Assembly (NCBI GenBank): GCA_964514215.1
Contig: CAZEPW010000063.1
Coordinates: 1 to 20,061 of the forward strand
From: CAYQUC01 sp964514215
GTDB lineage: Bacteria > Pseudomonadota > Gammaproteobacteria > UBA6429 > Thiohalophilaceae
Direction: 5' to 3'
DNA: 20,061 nucleotides
In this document: piece after piece, positions 6,568 through 15,094 of the stretch
Position numbering within the stretch: position 1 is the first letter of the stretch
How the letters are laid out: every line of letters starts with the position of its first letter
Translations under genes and position numbers: made by a program
Notes under the pieces: generated by a model
What the model was told of the DNA's origin: nothing
The model's database searches: none
What the model saw: only the letters and a program-made list of their open reading frames with translations

Positions 6568-7689
6568 TTAAATTCGCCTTTCGTAACAAACATTCCCTTC
6601 GCAGGTGACGAGTGATAGTTGCGTGATTTCGTCTTGTGTGTAATCTCTAAATTCGGGCTTACCTTGCTTTTCATCCAGCATTAAAAATAATAAATTGGTA
6701 AGGTTTCGTGAATAGAAATTGCTGGCATCAGACGGCATTAAGGCAGGAAAATTCGTTGTACCACAAATGGTAACACCATGATGAACATTGGTTTCATCCG
6801 GCACGGTTAACGGACAATTACCACCATTAGCCGCGGCCATATCCACAATAACCGAGCCTTGTTTCATGCCTTTAACAGCATCTTCAGTAATTAATACTGG
6901 TGCTGGCATGCATGGAATCATGGCAGTTGATATTACAATATCAAAGGACTTTAATTCTTGAGCGAGTAACTCTTGTTGCAACTGTTGGTTACTTAAATTC
7001 AGTTTTTTTGCGTAGCCACCTTCGCCGGTGCCGTCTTCGGACATTTTGAGTTCGACAAATTTTGCACCCAACGATTCGATTTGCTCTTTCACTTCAGCTC
7101 GTACGTCATAAGCATAAACTTGTGAGCCTAATCGTTTAGCAGTAGCAATCGCTTGTAAACCTGCCACGCCAGCACCAAGCACCATTACTTTAGCAGGCTT
7201 AGCCGAACCGGCTGAAGTCATCATCATGGGTAAAAATCGACCATATAAATGTGCGGCTTCAAGTGCTGCGCGATAACCACCGATATTAGCTTGTGACGAT
7301 AACGCATCCATACTTTGTGCGCGCGAGATTCGCGGCACCATTTCTAGTGCTAATGAATTGATACCGGCATCGGCAAGTCGATCGAAGGTGCCATCATCAT
7401 TACAGATATCAAGAAAGCTTAATAACACAGAACCTTTTTTCATGTTATCAATCTCATCAGCTTGCGGTTTATGAATTTTACAAACGACATCGGCAGATAA
7501 TGCATCACCTTTATCAACGATATCCGCGCCCGCATCTTTATAGGCATCATCAGTGAAATGCGATTCTAGGCCGGCGGATTCTTCAATGATAACGTTAAAT
7601 CCACGGTCACACATTTTTTTGACAGAGTCGGGTGTTGCTGCAACCCGAGTTTCCAGTTCTTTATTTTCCCTTGGTATTCCTATAAACAT
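6568..7689 (-). CDS. pntAa: NAD(P) transhydrogenase subunit PntAa (NAD-binding domain I)
   Basis: Start chosen at ATG 7689, giving 373 residues beginning MFIGIPRE. An ATG six codons upstream (7707) is in frame, but a GGAGG ribosome site sits four bases before 7689 and inside the longer version. The protein is the soluble NAD(H)-binding domain of the three-subunit transhydrogenase, related to alanine dehydrogenase. The Rossmann motif GAGVAG is at 172-177, with the ribose-binding acidic residue at D195. The conserved RAQSMDALSSQANIGGY loop is at 123-139, which in the R. rubrum enzyme contacts domain III. It is first in the operon, so the promoter should lie in 7690-7800, but no convincing -35/-10 pair stands out. 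Confidence 0.96.
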   Translation of the reverse strand: MFIGIPRENKELETRVAATPDSVKKMCDRGFNVIIEESAGLESHFTDDAYKDAGADIVDKGDALSADVVCKIHKPQADEIDNMKKGSVLLSFLDICNDDGTFDRLADAGINSLALEMVPRISRAQSMDALSSQANIGGYRAALEAAHLYGRFLPMMMTSAGSAKPAKVMVLGAGVAGLQAIATAKRLGSQVYAYDVRAEVKEQIESLGAKFVELKMSEDGTGEGGYAKKLNLSNQQLQQELLAQELKSFDIVISTAMIPCMPAPVLITEDAVKGMKQGSVIVDMAAANGGNCPLTVPDETNVHHGVTICGTTNFPALMPSDASNFYSRNLTNLLFLMLDEKQGKPEFRDYTQDEITQLSLVTCEGNVCYERRI

Positions 7690-8107
7690 ATAGCCTCCAA
7701 CATGCATTATTATATGAGCAACATTACTGTCTCATTTAACTTTATAATCTACATATTGGTAAGCCCAGAAAAAACTATGTGTAAATTTTAAAACTTACTG
7801 GATACCCGCCTGCGTCTGTTTGACGTCTTTTAGTGTTATGATTATTGGTTAATGAGATGGTAAATTGTTTACTGATAAATGAGTACGTTTCATTTACCGG
7901 ATAACCACTTTATCCGAATCAGACTAAATGAATAGACTAACTAGTTCCGTTCAGCACGGAATTAAGTCACAGTTTGAATCATCGACAGAAATGTTATTGA
8001 AGAAGTGCAGTTGAATGCACAAAATCACAAAGATTAATTCTAAAAATGTTTAAAATATTAGAGTGTGTTTAAGGCTTAAAAATAAGTTGTTTATGAACAA
8101 AAAAAAT
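7690..8107. other. Intergenic region upstream of pnt, with three small hairpins
   Basis: Some 420 bases between pntAa and the 3' end of map. I see three short perfect hairpins: arms 7898-7904/7910-7916 (CGGATAA), 7945-7950/7956-7961 (TTCCGT) and 8005-8009/8016-8020 (GTGCA). At 7798-7814 is CTGGATACCCGCCTGCG, which resembles the end of the GTCATTCCCGC-type intergenic repeats common in gammaproteobacteria, without a second end. No tRNA or obvious gene. The hairpins are small enough to be coincidental, but their even spacing could indicate a structured leader or small RNA. Confidence 0.5.
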
Positions 8108-8878
8108 TTATATCGTTTCTTCGACGCGTTTAGTTAACACTTCATACCCACTATCGGTCACTAAAATAGTGTGTTCCCATTGCGCAGACAACTGACGATC
8201 TTTTGTTACTGCAGTCCAATTATCAGCTAACACTTTAACATCTTTTTTACCGACATTTAACATTGGCTCAATTGTAAATGTCATGCCCGGTGTTAAAATT
8301 TTTCCTTCGCCACGCTCGCCATAGTGCAACACATTAGGTTGCTCGTGCATTTTAGTGCCAATACCATGACCACAAAAATCTTCTACTACAGTATAACCAT
8401 GCGCGAGTGCATGCGCTTCAATGACGTAACCAATATCACCCAAGGTTGCACCCGGCTTAACTTCTTTAATGCCCAAATACAAACTTTCTTGTGTCACCCG
8501 CACTAACCGCTTTGCAGCTTTTGATGCGTCACCGGCAATAAACATTTTGCTAGTATCACCATGATAGCCATCTTTTTCGACAACCAAATCAATATTTAAA
8601 ATATCGCCATTTTTTAATTTTTTGTTTTTTGGAATTCCATGACACACCACTTCATTAATCGAGATGCAGGTTGTTTTGGGGTAACCGTTATAACCCAGAC
8701 AAGCCGCATGGGCATCATTGTTAACAATAAAATCGTGGATCAGAGTATCAAGATATTCACTGGTCACTCCCGGTTTAACGTAATCGGCAATCATTTCCAA
8801 GGCCTGAGCAGCGAGCTTTCCTGCAACGCGCATTTTTTCAATTGCACGTGCATCGTGTTGTCCGGTTGCCATTAACAT
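8108..8878 (-). CDS. map: Type I methionine aminopeptidase
   Basis: 256 residues, close to the E. coli enzyme. It removes the initiator methionine from new proteins in the cytoplasm. All five metal ligands are present: D97 and D108 (NIDL...HGDT), H171 (HGIG), E204 (FTIEP) and E235 (QWEH). The substrate-contacting histidine appears at H80 and H178 is retained. I chose ATG 8878 because GAGGG sits nine bases upstream; an ATG two codons later is possible. The usual partner rpsB is not adjacent. Instead the gene follows the ABC permease by 53 bases on the same strand and may share its transcript. No GC-rich terminator is seen after the stop, only a T-rich stretch. Confidence 0.97.
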   Translation of the reverse strand: MLMATGQHDARAIEKMRVAGKLAAQALEMIADYVKPGVTSEYLDTLIHDFIVNNDAHAACLGYNGYPKTTCISINEVVCHGIPKNKKLKNGDILNIDLVVEKDGYHGDTSKMFIAGDASKAAKRLVRVTQESLYLGIKEVKPGATLGDIGYVIEAHALAHGYTVVEDFCGHGIGTKMHEQPNVLHYGERGEGKILTPGMTFTIEPMLNVGKKDVKVLADNWTAVTKDRQLSAQWEHTILVTDSGYEVLTKRVEETI

Positions 8879-8931
8879 GTTAGTAAACCCTCACTTTTTA
8901 AAATATGCTTATATATCAATTATAAACGATA

Positions 8932-9942
8932 TTAATCCCATTTAAAGGCAATAGTGCCAATAACTAAAAAAACAATACTCATCAATGCTAAGGTTATTAA
9001 TTGATGACTCACATCAATTAAACTGGCACCATCGGTCATAATCGCCCGAATGGCATCCAACATCTGCGTCAGTGGCAATATTTTTGAAAACGCGATGATA
9101 TAAGGATGTGCGCCTTCCAAGGAAAACCACACACCGGATAAAATCAGCATTGGAAATGAAATTAAATTTAAGACACCATTAGCCAACTCTTCACTCTTAA
9201 TGCGAGTCGCCATCATTAACCCAAGTGAAATAAGCGCGATAGTGCCCAACGCAAACACCACAAACATTGCCAGATACGAGCCCACCACAAAAATATCAAA
9301 CACCCAATCTACGATAGCAAAGACACTGCTACTAACAATCATGATCAATAATAAACGCGATAATACTTGCGCGCACAAAAACTCAAATGCGGTTAATGGT
9401 GTTGCCTTTAATCGTTTTAATACCCCGTTTTTACGATAACGTACTAAAACATAACCCACACCAAACAAACATCCAAACATCATGTTCATGCCTAAGATGC
9501 CCGGCAAAACCCAATCGATATAACGAATTTCACGCCCTTCAACCGTTTGACGCTTTACCTGCTGTGCGCTGTTGTCTAATCGTGAAGACCACATCAGACG
9601 TTCAATTAAATAACCATTTGCTGATAAGGTATTAATCCAATAAATATTATCTTCGCGAGTATTGATCACCATATCAAGTTGATGGTGGCGAACTTTGTTA
9701 ATCGCCTTATCGAGATCAGTAACTGGAATAAATTCGATATGTTTTAATTCATAAAATGGATCTTGAGACGCAGCAAATTCGCCATACACGGCAACTTTAT
9801 AAGCATCAGTGCCACCCTCATCAAAAATAAACGCAAAACCAAATACCAAAAAGAAAGGCAATAAAACACTCCAAGCCAGGGCGGTTTTATCTCGAATAAA
9901 TTCGATATTACGTGCATGAAATACCGCTAAAAATCGTTTCAT
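8932..9942 (-). CDS. ABC-2 type transporter permease
   Basis: 336 residues from ATG 9942, seven bases after the ATPase stop. A longer frame from ATG 9987 would overlap the ATPase by 38 bases and put polar residues before the natural MKRFLAVFHAR start. Architecture is that of ABC-2 exporters: a first membrane helix near residues 22-40, a periplasmic domain of about 120 residues, then five helices. The cytoplasmic loop RYRKNGVLKRLKATPLTAFEF is characteristic of the family. With the ATPase it should form a homodimeric exporter. The substrate cannot be told from sequence; this permease type serves drugs, lipids and peptides. It lies between the ATPase and map. Confidence 0.9.
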   Translation of the reverse strand: MKRFLAVFHARNIEFIRDKTALAWSVLLPFFLVFGFAFIFDEGGTDAYKVAVYGEFAASQDPFYELKHIEFIPVTDLDKAINKVRHHQLDMVINTREDNIYWINTLSANGYLIERLMWSSRLDNSAQQVKRQTVEGREIRYIDWVLPGILGMNMMFGCLFGVGYVLVRYRKNGVLKRLKATPLTAFEFLCAQVLSRLLLIMIVSSSVFAIVDWVFDIFVVGSYLAMFVVFALGTIALISLGLMMATRIKSEELANGVLNLISFPMLILSGVWFSLEGAHPYIIAFSKILPLTQMLDAIRAIMTDGASLIDVSHQLITLALMSIVFLVIGTIAFKWD

Positions 9943-9949
9943 AATTATG

Positions 9950-10828
9950 TCAAAGTTGTTTGCCGGTAATTTCAATAAATAAATCATCGAGATTACGCGA
10001 CCGAATTTCCAAATGCGCTAAACTAACTTGCTCACGCTCTAATAACATTATCGTTTGATGCACATTATCGGTGTGTATCGTGATGAAATCATCACTGCTG
10101 GAAGTTTTTAAATTATGCTGCTTTGCATCAATGATAAAATCTTGTCGCGGTATTTGCAGTAAGGTGTCATTAAAATGTTCGTTTAATAAATTTCGTGGTG
10201 TGCCTTGGGCAATTATATTGCCCTTATCCATTATTATAATTTCATCACACAAATAAGAAGCTTCTTCCATGTAATGTGTTGTTAAAATAATGGTTTTATT
10301 TTTAGCCTTAATCGCCTGCACTAAATCCCAAAAATTTCGGCGCGCCTGAGGATCTAAACCGGTGGTTGGTTCATCTAAAAATATAATTTTTGGATCATTA
10401 ATTAATGCAATTGCTAACAATAGCCGCTGTCGTTGCCCCCCCGATAATTTTTGATTATCGTGATCCAAATAGTCAGCCAATGAGCACAACTCGATAAGCT
10501 CATCCATATCAGCAGTATTTTTATAAAGATTTTTAAACAACACCAGCGTTTCTTTAACCGTTAAAAACTCTTGTAAGGCTGTAGATTGAAACTGGATACC
10601 CGACTCTTGTTTAAATTTTTTATCTATTTTTTTACCGTAATATAAGATATCACCAGAATTTGCCGCTGTAATGCCCTCAATTATTTCAATCGTGGTTGTT
10701 TTGCCTGCGCCATTAGGCCCGAGCAAGCCAAAACAAATACCCTCATCAATTGAAAATGAAATGCCGTTAACAACCGTCGTTTTATTGTATTGCTTGGTGA
10801 GATTATTTATTTCTAATACTTTATCCAT
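9950..10828 (-). CDS. ABC transporter ATP-binding protein
   Basis: 292 residues from ATG 10828; a TTG immediately before it is also in frame but unlikely. The ribosome site is weak. Motifs in order: Walker A GPNGAGKTT (37-45), Q-loop near Q79-Q81, signature LSGGQ (128-132), Walker B with IIFLDEP (148-154), D-loop GLDP and switch histidine in ILTTHYMEEA (H185). The C-terminal 80 residues form the small accessory domain common in CcmA/drug-export-type ATPases. All catalytic residues look intact. It energises the permease directly downstream. First gene of a likely ATPase-permease-map transcript. Confidence 0.94.
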   Translation of the reverse strand: MDKVLEINNLTKQYNKTTVVNGISFSIDEGICFGLLGPNGAGKTTTIEIIEGITAANSGDILYYGKKIDKKFKQESGIQFQSTALQEFLTVKETLVLFKNLYKNTADMDELIELCSLADYLDHDNQKLSGGQRQRLLLAIALINDPKIIFLDEPTTGLDPQARRNFWDLVQAIKAKNKTIILTTHYMEEASYLCDEIIIMDKGNIIAQGTPRNLLNEHFNDTLLQIPRQDFIIDAKQHNLKTSSSDDFITIHTDNVHQTIMLLEREQVSLAHLEIRSRNLDDLFIEITGKQL

Positions 10829-11045
10829 CAATATATTCTAACGGATTTTGAAAATTTAAATATGCTGATTTTTGTAGATACAATCTGCTACAGTAAAACA
10901 AATTGTAGTTTGGAAAGGAAGTTAAAACAGTGACAACTACCTGTAACCCCATTTCAGAATTCTGATCCAGCTTACCCCCCCGAGCGCCAACCATAACCCA
11001 TCAATGATGTTACAAGCGGTTATCACTAGTAACCTTTTAACTTAA

Positions 11046-11072
11046 TTTTGTTTTATTAATTATAAAACAAAA
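11046..11072. repeat. 11-bp perfect inverted repeat (hairpin)
   Basis: TTTTGTTTTAT (11046-11056) pairs with ATAAAACAAAA (11062-11072) around TAATT. It is very AT-rich and sits in the middle of the long non-coding stretch, followed within seven bases by a second hairpin. It may be a regulatory dyad. Confidence 0.5.
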
Positions 11073-11293
11073 CCGTAAATACACATATTTTGAATGTGTA
11101 TGTCTTTATATTATCCATAATCTGTTACAAACATGAGGGTGAAAAAACCCTAGTGATCAATCCTTGATGCCCCACAAATACTAAATGGTTAAATTGCACT
11201 GTTTTTTTAATAAACAGTCATTTTGCTTTGTGAAAATGTAGTTTGCCCTGTTAAGCAAAAACTTGCAACAATAACTATTAAGAGGAAATACAT

Positions 11294-11395
11294 ATGTCGT
11301 TATTTTTTCTACTAATAAAAGTTAAATCGATGTTAATTTTGAATATTCAATTAAAACAACAAAATCGGTTAAAACGATATTTATACCGAAAATAG
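11294..11395 (+). CDS. Candidate 33-residue small membrane peptide
   Basis: ATG 11294 is preceded by AAGAGGAAA with 7-base spacing, the best ribosome site in the region. The frame runs 33 codons to TAG 11393-11395. Residues 1-8 and 13-18 are hydrophobic (MSLFFLLI, MLILNI) and the C-terminal third is strongly basic (NRLKRYLYRK). Hydrophobic start plus basic tail is what small membrane proteins and type I toxin peptides look like. No partner antitoxin RNA can be shown from sequence. Hairpins lie upstream at 11198-11218 and just over the stop codon (11384-11388/11396-11400). It is isolated from both neighbours, which are on the minus strand. It may be a chance ORF. Confidence 0.3.
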   Translation: MSLFFLLIKVKSMLILNIQLKQQNRLKRYLYRK

Positions 11396-11522
11396 CGGTA
11401 TATTGTTAAATTAATAGAAATTTATTGTTAAAAAATTTTGAAACTGTATAGAGTAAACTTACAAAAATAGCCGACACTTAACATATATCAAGAGTCAATT
11501 TGAAAGGAATTATTTAAAATCG

Positions 11523-11542
11523 GCACGGGTGATTACCCGTGC
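11523..11542 (-). terminator. Intrinsic terminator of the multicopper oxidase gene
   Basis: GCACGGGT (11523-11530) and ACCCGTGC (11535-11542) form a perfect 8-bp GC-rich stem with a 4-base loop, 14 bases beyond the stop codon. On the minus strand it is followed by CGATTTTAAAT, a short T-rich tail. Confidence 0.8.
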
Positions 11543-11556
11543 ACGACATTACGGTA

Positions 11557-13050
11557 TTAAGCCACAACAATAAACTGGTTCATCATTGCGCGATCTTCGT
11601 GTTCTAAAATATGACAGTGCATCATGTAAGCCGATTTAATATCATTCGGATCACCAACATAATCATCAAACCGACCAATAACACGAACAGTGCCATTAGG
11701 TGGGATTTTAAATGTATCTTTCCAACCTGCATCATGCGGTCCCGGTTTACGACCATTAATATCTAAAATTTGCCACTGAATATCATGAATGTGTATTGGG
11801 TGGCCTACTGTGGTTTTGTTTACTAATTCCCAAATTTCAGTTGTGCCTAAACGGGGAAATGCATCAACACGGTTTTCTTCATATGGCAGACCATTAATAA
11901 CCCAAGGACGATCACTGCCTTCAATTTTACTAAATTCCCAACGGCGTGTTTCTACGGACGCAGCAGGATCAAGACGTTCCATGTCGCGTAATACAGTAGG
12001 TATAACACTGAATTCAGGTCGTCTTCGAGCAACATCAAAACGCATAATTTCTGCCGTGCTACCAGAACCGGCTTTATTTTTTAATACAATTTGATCACCA
12101 ATAGCGGCATCACCAAAATCAATAATCACATCCACTCGCTCGGCAGGTGCCACAACCATATTAGCACGTGATACTGGCGCTTGTAATAAACCACCATCGG
12201 ATCCAATTTGAATGAATCGAGCGCCATTACTTAGCACTAAATTATAAACTCGTGCATTAGAGCCGTTAAGAATTCGAAAGCGATATCGATTATTACTAAC
12301 TTTTAAATAAGGATAAGGTGCGCCATTAACTAAAATAGTGTCGCCTAGTTCACCAGTAGTGGTATTGTTATAAATTAATGAACCATCTGCAGCAAAAGTT
12401 CGATCTTGAATAACCAAAGGTATTTCTCTTCTACCCGATGGCAAACCTAATGAACGTTCATACCGATCTTCAATAATATAAAAACCAGCTAAACCTGCCC
12501 AAACATGTGCTCCAGTAGCATCCATTGCATGATCGTGATACCACAATGTAGTTGGAAGCTGTTTATTAGTATAAAAATAATCTTGCGAATCACCCGGCGC
12601 AACTAAATCAACTGGATGGCCATCATTACCGGTTGGCATATGACCACCGTGTAAATGTGTTGTGGTATATACATCACTTTCATTTATTTGACGCACAATC
12701 ACTTCTTGATCAGCTTGCACACGAATAGTAGGCCCGGGTGTCATGCCATCATAACCAATAATATCAGTTTGCAAACCAGGAATAATTTCGACAGTGGCAT
12801 TTTCCTGCTTTAATTCATACACCGGACGACCCTGAGCATCGATACTAACTGGACGTGCTTCTGGTGGAATATTTAATGGTACTTTAAAAACAGGGGCAAC
12901 CGCTTTGGCCGTTGTAGCAACAGCATTTGAAGTTGCAGTAGTTGCGCCACTGCCGCCATCATTGGCCATAACTAAGCCTGGTTTAGCGAGTAATAATGCA
13001 GGTGCCGATGCACCTAATGTTCGTAAAAAACGTCTTCTCGAAGTTGACAT
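11557..13050 (-). CDS. Tat-exported multicopper oxidase
   Basis: 497 residues, three cupredoxin domains. The N-terminus has a twin-arginine signal (SRRRFLR at 4-10, hydrophobic run to about residue 28), so the folded protein is exported to the periplasm. All copper-site motifs are intact: HLH at 132-134, HDH at 172-174, HPIHIH at 417-422 and HCHILEHEDRAM at 478-489, with the type 1 cysteine C479 and axial methionine M489. Such enzymes oxidise Cu(I), phenols, bilirubin or metals while reducing O2 to water. There is no long Met-rich insert like that of CueO, so copper detoxification is not specifically indicated. An Ala/Thr-rich linker (about 31-56) follows the signal. The ribosome site AAGGA is seven bases before the ATG. 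It lies 210 bases downstream of an uncharacterised gene on the same strand. Confidence 0.93.
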   Translation of the reverse strand: MSTSRRRFLRTLGASAPALLLAKPGLVMANDGGSGATTATSNAVATTAKAVAPVFKVPLNIPPEARPVSIDAQGRPVYELKQENATVEIIPGLQTDIIGYDGMTPGPTIRVQADQEVIVRQINESDVYTTTHLHGGHMPTGNDGHPVDLVAPGDSQDYFYTNKQLPTTLWYHDHAMDATGAHVWAGLAGFYIIEDRYERSLGLPSGRREIPLVIQDRTFAADGSLIYNNTTTGELGDTILVNGAPYPYLKVSNNRYRFRILNGSNARVYNLVLSNGARFIQIGSDGGLLQAPVSRANMVVAPAERVDVIIDFGDAAIGDQIVLKNKAGSGSTAEIMRFDVARRRPEFSVIPTVLRDMERLDPAASVETRRWEFSKIEGSDRPWVINGLPYEENRVDAFPRLGTTEIWELVNKTTVGHPIHIHDIQWQILDINGRKPGPHDAGWKDTFKIPPNGTVRVIGRFDDYVGDPNDIKSAYMMHCHILEHEDRAMMNQFIVVA

Positions 13051-13260
13051 AACCTATCCTTTTGTTTTTTTGCTGACGGTAAATTAGATTAAAATAATTA
13101 ATACCGACAATTAAAACACATAAAATATCTCAACTTCTATTGCTGAATAGTAATGATCAAAATTATGGGATAGACATCAAAGAATTTATTCAAAAACGAT
13201 TCGTTTAAGTTAAAAAACAAAACTGGCGCACATCACACAATATTAATTGTTTAGTGAGTT

Positions 13261-14028
13261 TTAATTTTTAAAAACAGTGGGGGATTTAAAAAAAGTAATG
13301 ATGTAAGCAACAAGGGATAGAATTAAAAGCCATTTTGAAATTTCATAAACTTGACGAATAAAAGGATTCGCTTGTTTTATAATCTCAAATTCCGTTAAAT
13401 AAATCGTTTCACAAGCACCGTTGCCGGTATCCTGTCGATTGGTACTGGTACCACGTTTAAAGCCATTCCCCGGATTACTGTATTGCGCTAAATAACCACT
13501 TAACCGAATATGATCCCCCGGCTTTGATTGCATTAGCGCGCGATTAATAGCTTTATCATGAGATAAAATATGATTATTCGATAATTGTGTCATTGAAAAA
13601 ATACGGCCGGTTTCTCTATCCGGCCAGCTAGCCCAACAAGTCCAGCTATCATTACTAAAACCCATATTTTTATAAACCCCAGTGCTAACATTGTCACCCC
13701 AGATAACACATAAATCACGCAGGTTAATAAAATCTTTCCATTTATCATGATGTGAAATATCAATAAAAGCATCCGCATCATGATAACTCACAATGACACC
13801 TTCTAAAGTATAATCAAACTTTGGTGTTATTATGTAATTTTGATCATTAACTTCAACAGAAAAATCATCCATATTAACCGGCGTTTGTGTCGGCTCATTT
13901 AACTGTGATAAATCGTAATAATCAGACTGTGGTAAAATGTCTTTTGTGAAATAACTATATAGAAAAACCACGCTACTCAACATTAGCAACCACTTTGAGA
14001 AACGATGTAATAATGAATATAGTGTCAT
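13261..14028 (-). CDS. Conserved uncharacterised protein with two terminal TM segments
   Basis: 255 residues. Membrane segments lie at about 11-28 and 230-248, leaving a ~195-residue domain that should face the periplasm. I recognise the middle as an unnamed conserved family: a VIVSYHDAD element, LRDLCVIWGDNV, SWTCWASW, ISNNH-like LSNNHILS, IRLSGYLAQYS and RGTSTNRQDTGNGACETIYLTEFEI near residues 192-217. Three cysteines (in LCVIWG, WTCWAS and GACETI) are conserved-looking. I know no function for the family. It is 210 bases upstream of the oxidase on the same strand, and divergent from the membrane protein at 14152. The start ATG 14028 has only a weak ribosome site (GGCTAAAG); an ATG ten bases earlier is out of frame. 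Confidence 0.75.
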   Translation of the reverse strand: MTLYSLLHRFSKWLLMLSSVVFLYSYFTKDILPQSDYYDLSQLNEPTQTPVNMDDFSVEVNDQNYIITPKFDYTLEGVIVSYHDADAFIDISHHDKWKDFINLRDLCVIWGDNVSTGVYKNMGFSNDSWTCWASWPDRETGRIFSMTQLSNNHILSHDKAINRALMQSKPGDHIRLSGYLAQYSNPGNGFKRGTSTNRQDTGNGACETIYLTEFEIIKQANPFIRQVYEISKWLLILSLVAYIITFFKSPTVFKN

Positions 14029-14115
14029 CTTTAGCCATTAATCCTGATATTTATTACAAATAAAAAATTTACCCTAGATAAAGTTCAGATAATGAATTTT
14101 TCTATTAGTATAGCT

Positions 14116-14121
14116 TATAAT
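14116..14121 (+). promoter_or_regulatory. Candidate -10 element for the 14152 gene
   Basis: A perfect TATAAT lies 30 bases upstream of the TTG start in the divergent gap 14029-14151. No good -35 match is visible at 16-18 bases, so this is tentative. Confidence 0.3.
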
Positions 14122-14151
14122 ATAGATTCAAGATCTTACGAGGAATAAGCT

Positions 14152-14820
14152 TTGCAATTCAATATCGACTCTATATCTTTTTTGGTTATCGCGGTATTTA
14201 TCGGGATATTAGTATTTTCGTATTTTTATGAAAAAAAACGCAGCAAACAACTGCATTTATTAGCAACATCAATTGGCTTATCATTCGACAAATTCGGTCG
14301 GACACAAACATTTAAAAAATTACAAAATTTTAGACTCTTCAATCAAGGCAGGTCAAAAAAAATAAAAAATGAGATGTGGAGGCAATACAATGGCAATACA
14401 CTTATTGTATTTGGGTATCAATACACCACCGGATCAGGCAAAAACTCCAGCACTCACAAACAAACCGTTGTCGCAATTGAATCAAACAATTTTAATTGCC
14501 CGGCCTTTTATCTTGAGCCTGAAAACTTTTTGCACAAAATTAGTGAAGTATTCGGACAACGCGATATCGACTTTGATTCTAACCCGAACTTTTCTAAAAA
14601 TTATTACTTAAAAGCCAGTAATGAACATAAAGTAAGAGAAATATTTACATCCGAGATAATTCATTTTTTTGAAAAAAACAAGAATTACTGTGTGGAAATA
14701 CAAGATTCGACACTATTAATTTATAAAAAATTTAAACGTAGCAATGCTAATGAAATTAAAGCATTAATGTCTAAAACAGAAGAAATTCATAACTTATTTT
14801 CAATTGCGTCGCGTTATTAA
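14152..14820 (+). CDS. Conserved uncharacterised single-TM protein
   Basis: 222 residues starting at TTG 14152; AGGA (14141-14144) is seven bases upstream and no in-frame ATG precedes the membrane segment. Residues about 8-25 are one membrane helix, followed by a basic YFYEKKRSKQ stretch, so the rest is cytoplasmic. The soluble part has FRLFNQGRSKKIKNEMW, YQYTTGSGKNSSTHKQTVV, and FYLEPENFLHKISEVFGQRDIDFDSNPNFSKNY. I recognise these as marks of an unnamed family found widely in bacteria, always a membrane helix plus this domain, with no known role. It is transcribed divergently from the 255-residue protein and followed by a weak hairpin. Confidence 0.75.
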   Translation: MQFNIDSISFLVIAVFIGILVFSYFYEKKRSKQLHLLATSIGLSFDKFGRTQTFKKLQNFRLFNQGRSKKIKNEMWRQYNGNTLIVFGYQYTTGSGKNSSTHKQTVVAIESNNFNCPAFYLEPENFLHKISEVFGQRDIDFDSNPNFSKNYYLKASNEHKVREIFTSEIIHFFEKNKNYCVEIQDSTLLIYKKFKRSNANEIKALMSKTEEIHNLFSIASRY

Positions 14821-14824
14821 ATAA

Positions 14825-14842
14825 CCTGAGGTTTGCATCAGG
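14825..14842 (+). terminator. Weak hairpin after the 14152 gene
   Basis: CCTGA (14825-14829) pairs with TCAGG (14838-14842), four bases beyond the stop. The stem is only 5 bp, without a T-run. Confidence 0.25.
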
Positions 14843-15094
14843 ATAAATTAAAAATGTTGGATATTTTATAATCGCTAAAGTAAGGACGGAGTTTTTTTAA
14901 AAAGGAAAAATCAAAGAACACATCAGCAATATTGATTCAGAAGCCATTAAATGGAAAAATAATCTAACAAAAATTCAAAGCTGATTCCGTAAATACAACA
15001 TTTTTAAAAAAAATTATAAAAGAGTATAAAGTTTTTTATCGACATATAAAAGAGAAAGTTTATTTTAAATACAGAGTGTAGCACCAATGTCTCT

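Larger units (their letters stand above)
10829..11556. other. Long non-coding region with hairpins and a GC-rich block
   Basis: About 730 bases. 10928-11020 is GC-richer than its surroundings, with a C7 run (10975-10981) and the palindrome CAGAATTCTG (10955-10964). Hairpins follow: arms 11046-11056/11062-11072 (11 bp), 11079-11086/11094-11101 (8 bp), 11136-11140/11147-11151 (5 bp) and 11198-11204/11212-11218 (7 bp). A small ORF with a good ribosome site lies at 11294-11395, and the terminator of the oxidase gene at 11523-11542. I see no tRNA or larger gene. Confidence 0.55.

Noticed and set aside
7690..7707. Longer start for pntAa
   Set aside because: The GGAGG ribosome site lies inside the extension, just before ATG 7689.
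7928..8014. 28-codon plus-strand ORF upstream of pnt
   Set aside because: It has no ribosome site and overlaps the small hairpins; composition is not persuasive.
9943..9987. Upstream ATG for the ABC permease, overlapping the ATPase
   Set aside because: The extra 15 residues are encoded within the ATPase 3' end, and family members usually begin near the MKRFLAVF start.
13051..13260. Copper-responsive operator or riboswitch before the multicopper oxidase
   Set aside because: I looked for dyads and a clear promoter in the 210-base leader and found nothing convincing.
14901..14984. 27-codon open fragment without ATG after the 14152 gene
   Set aside because: It looks mildly protein-like, but lacks a start codon and is too short to call even as a relic.
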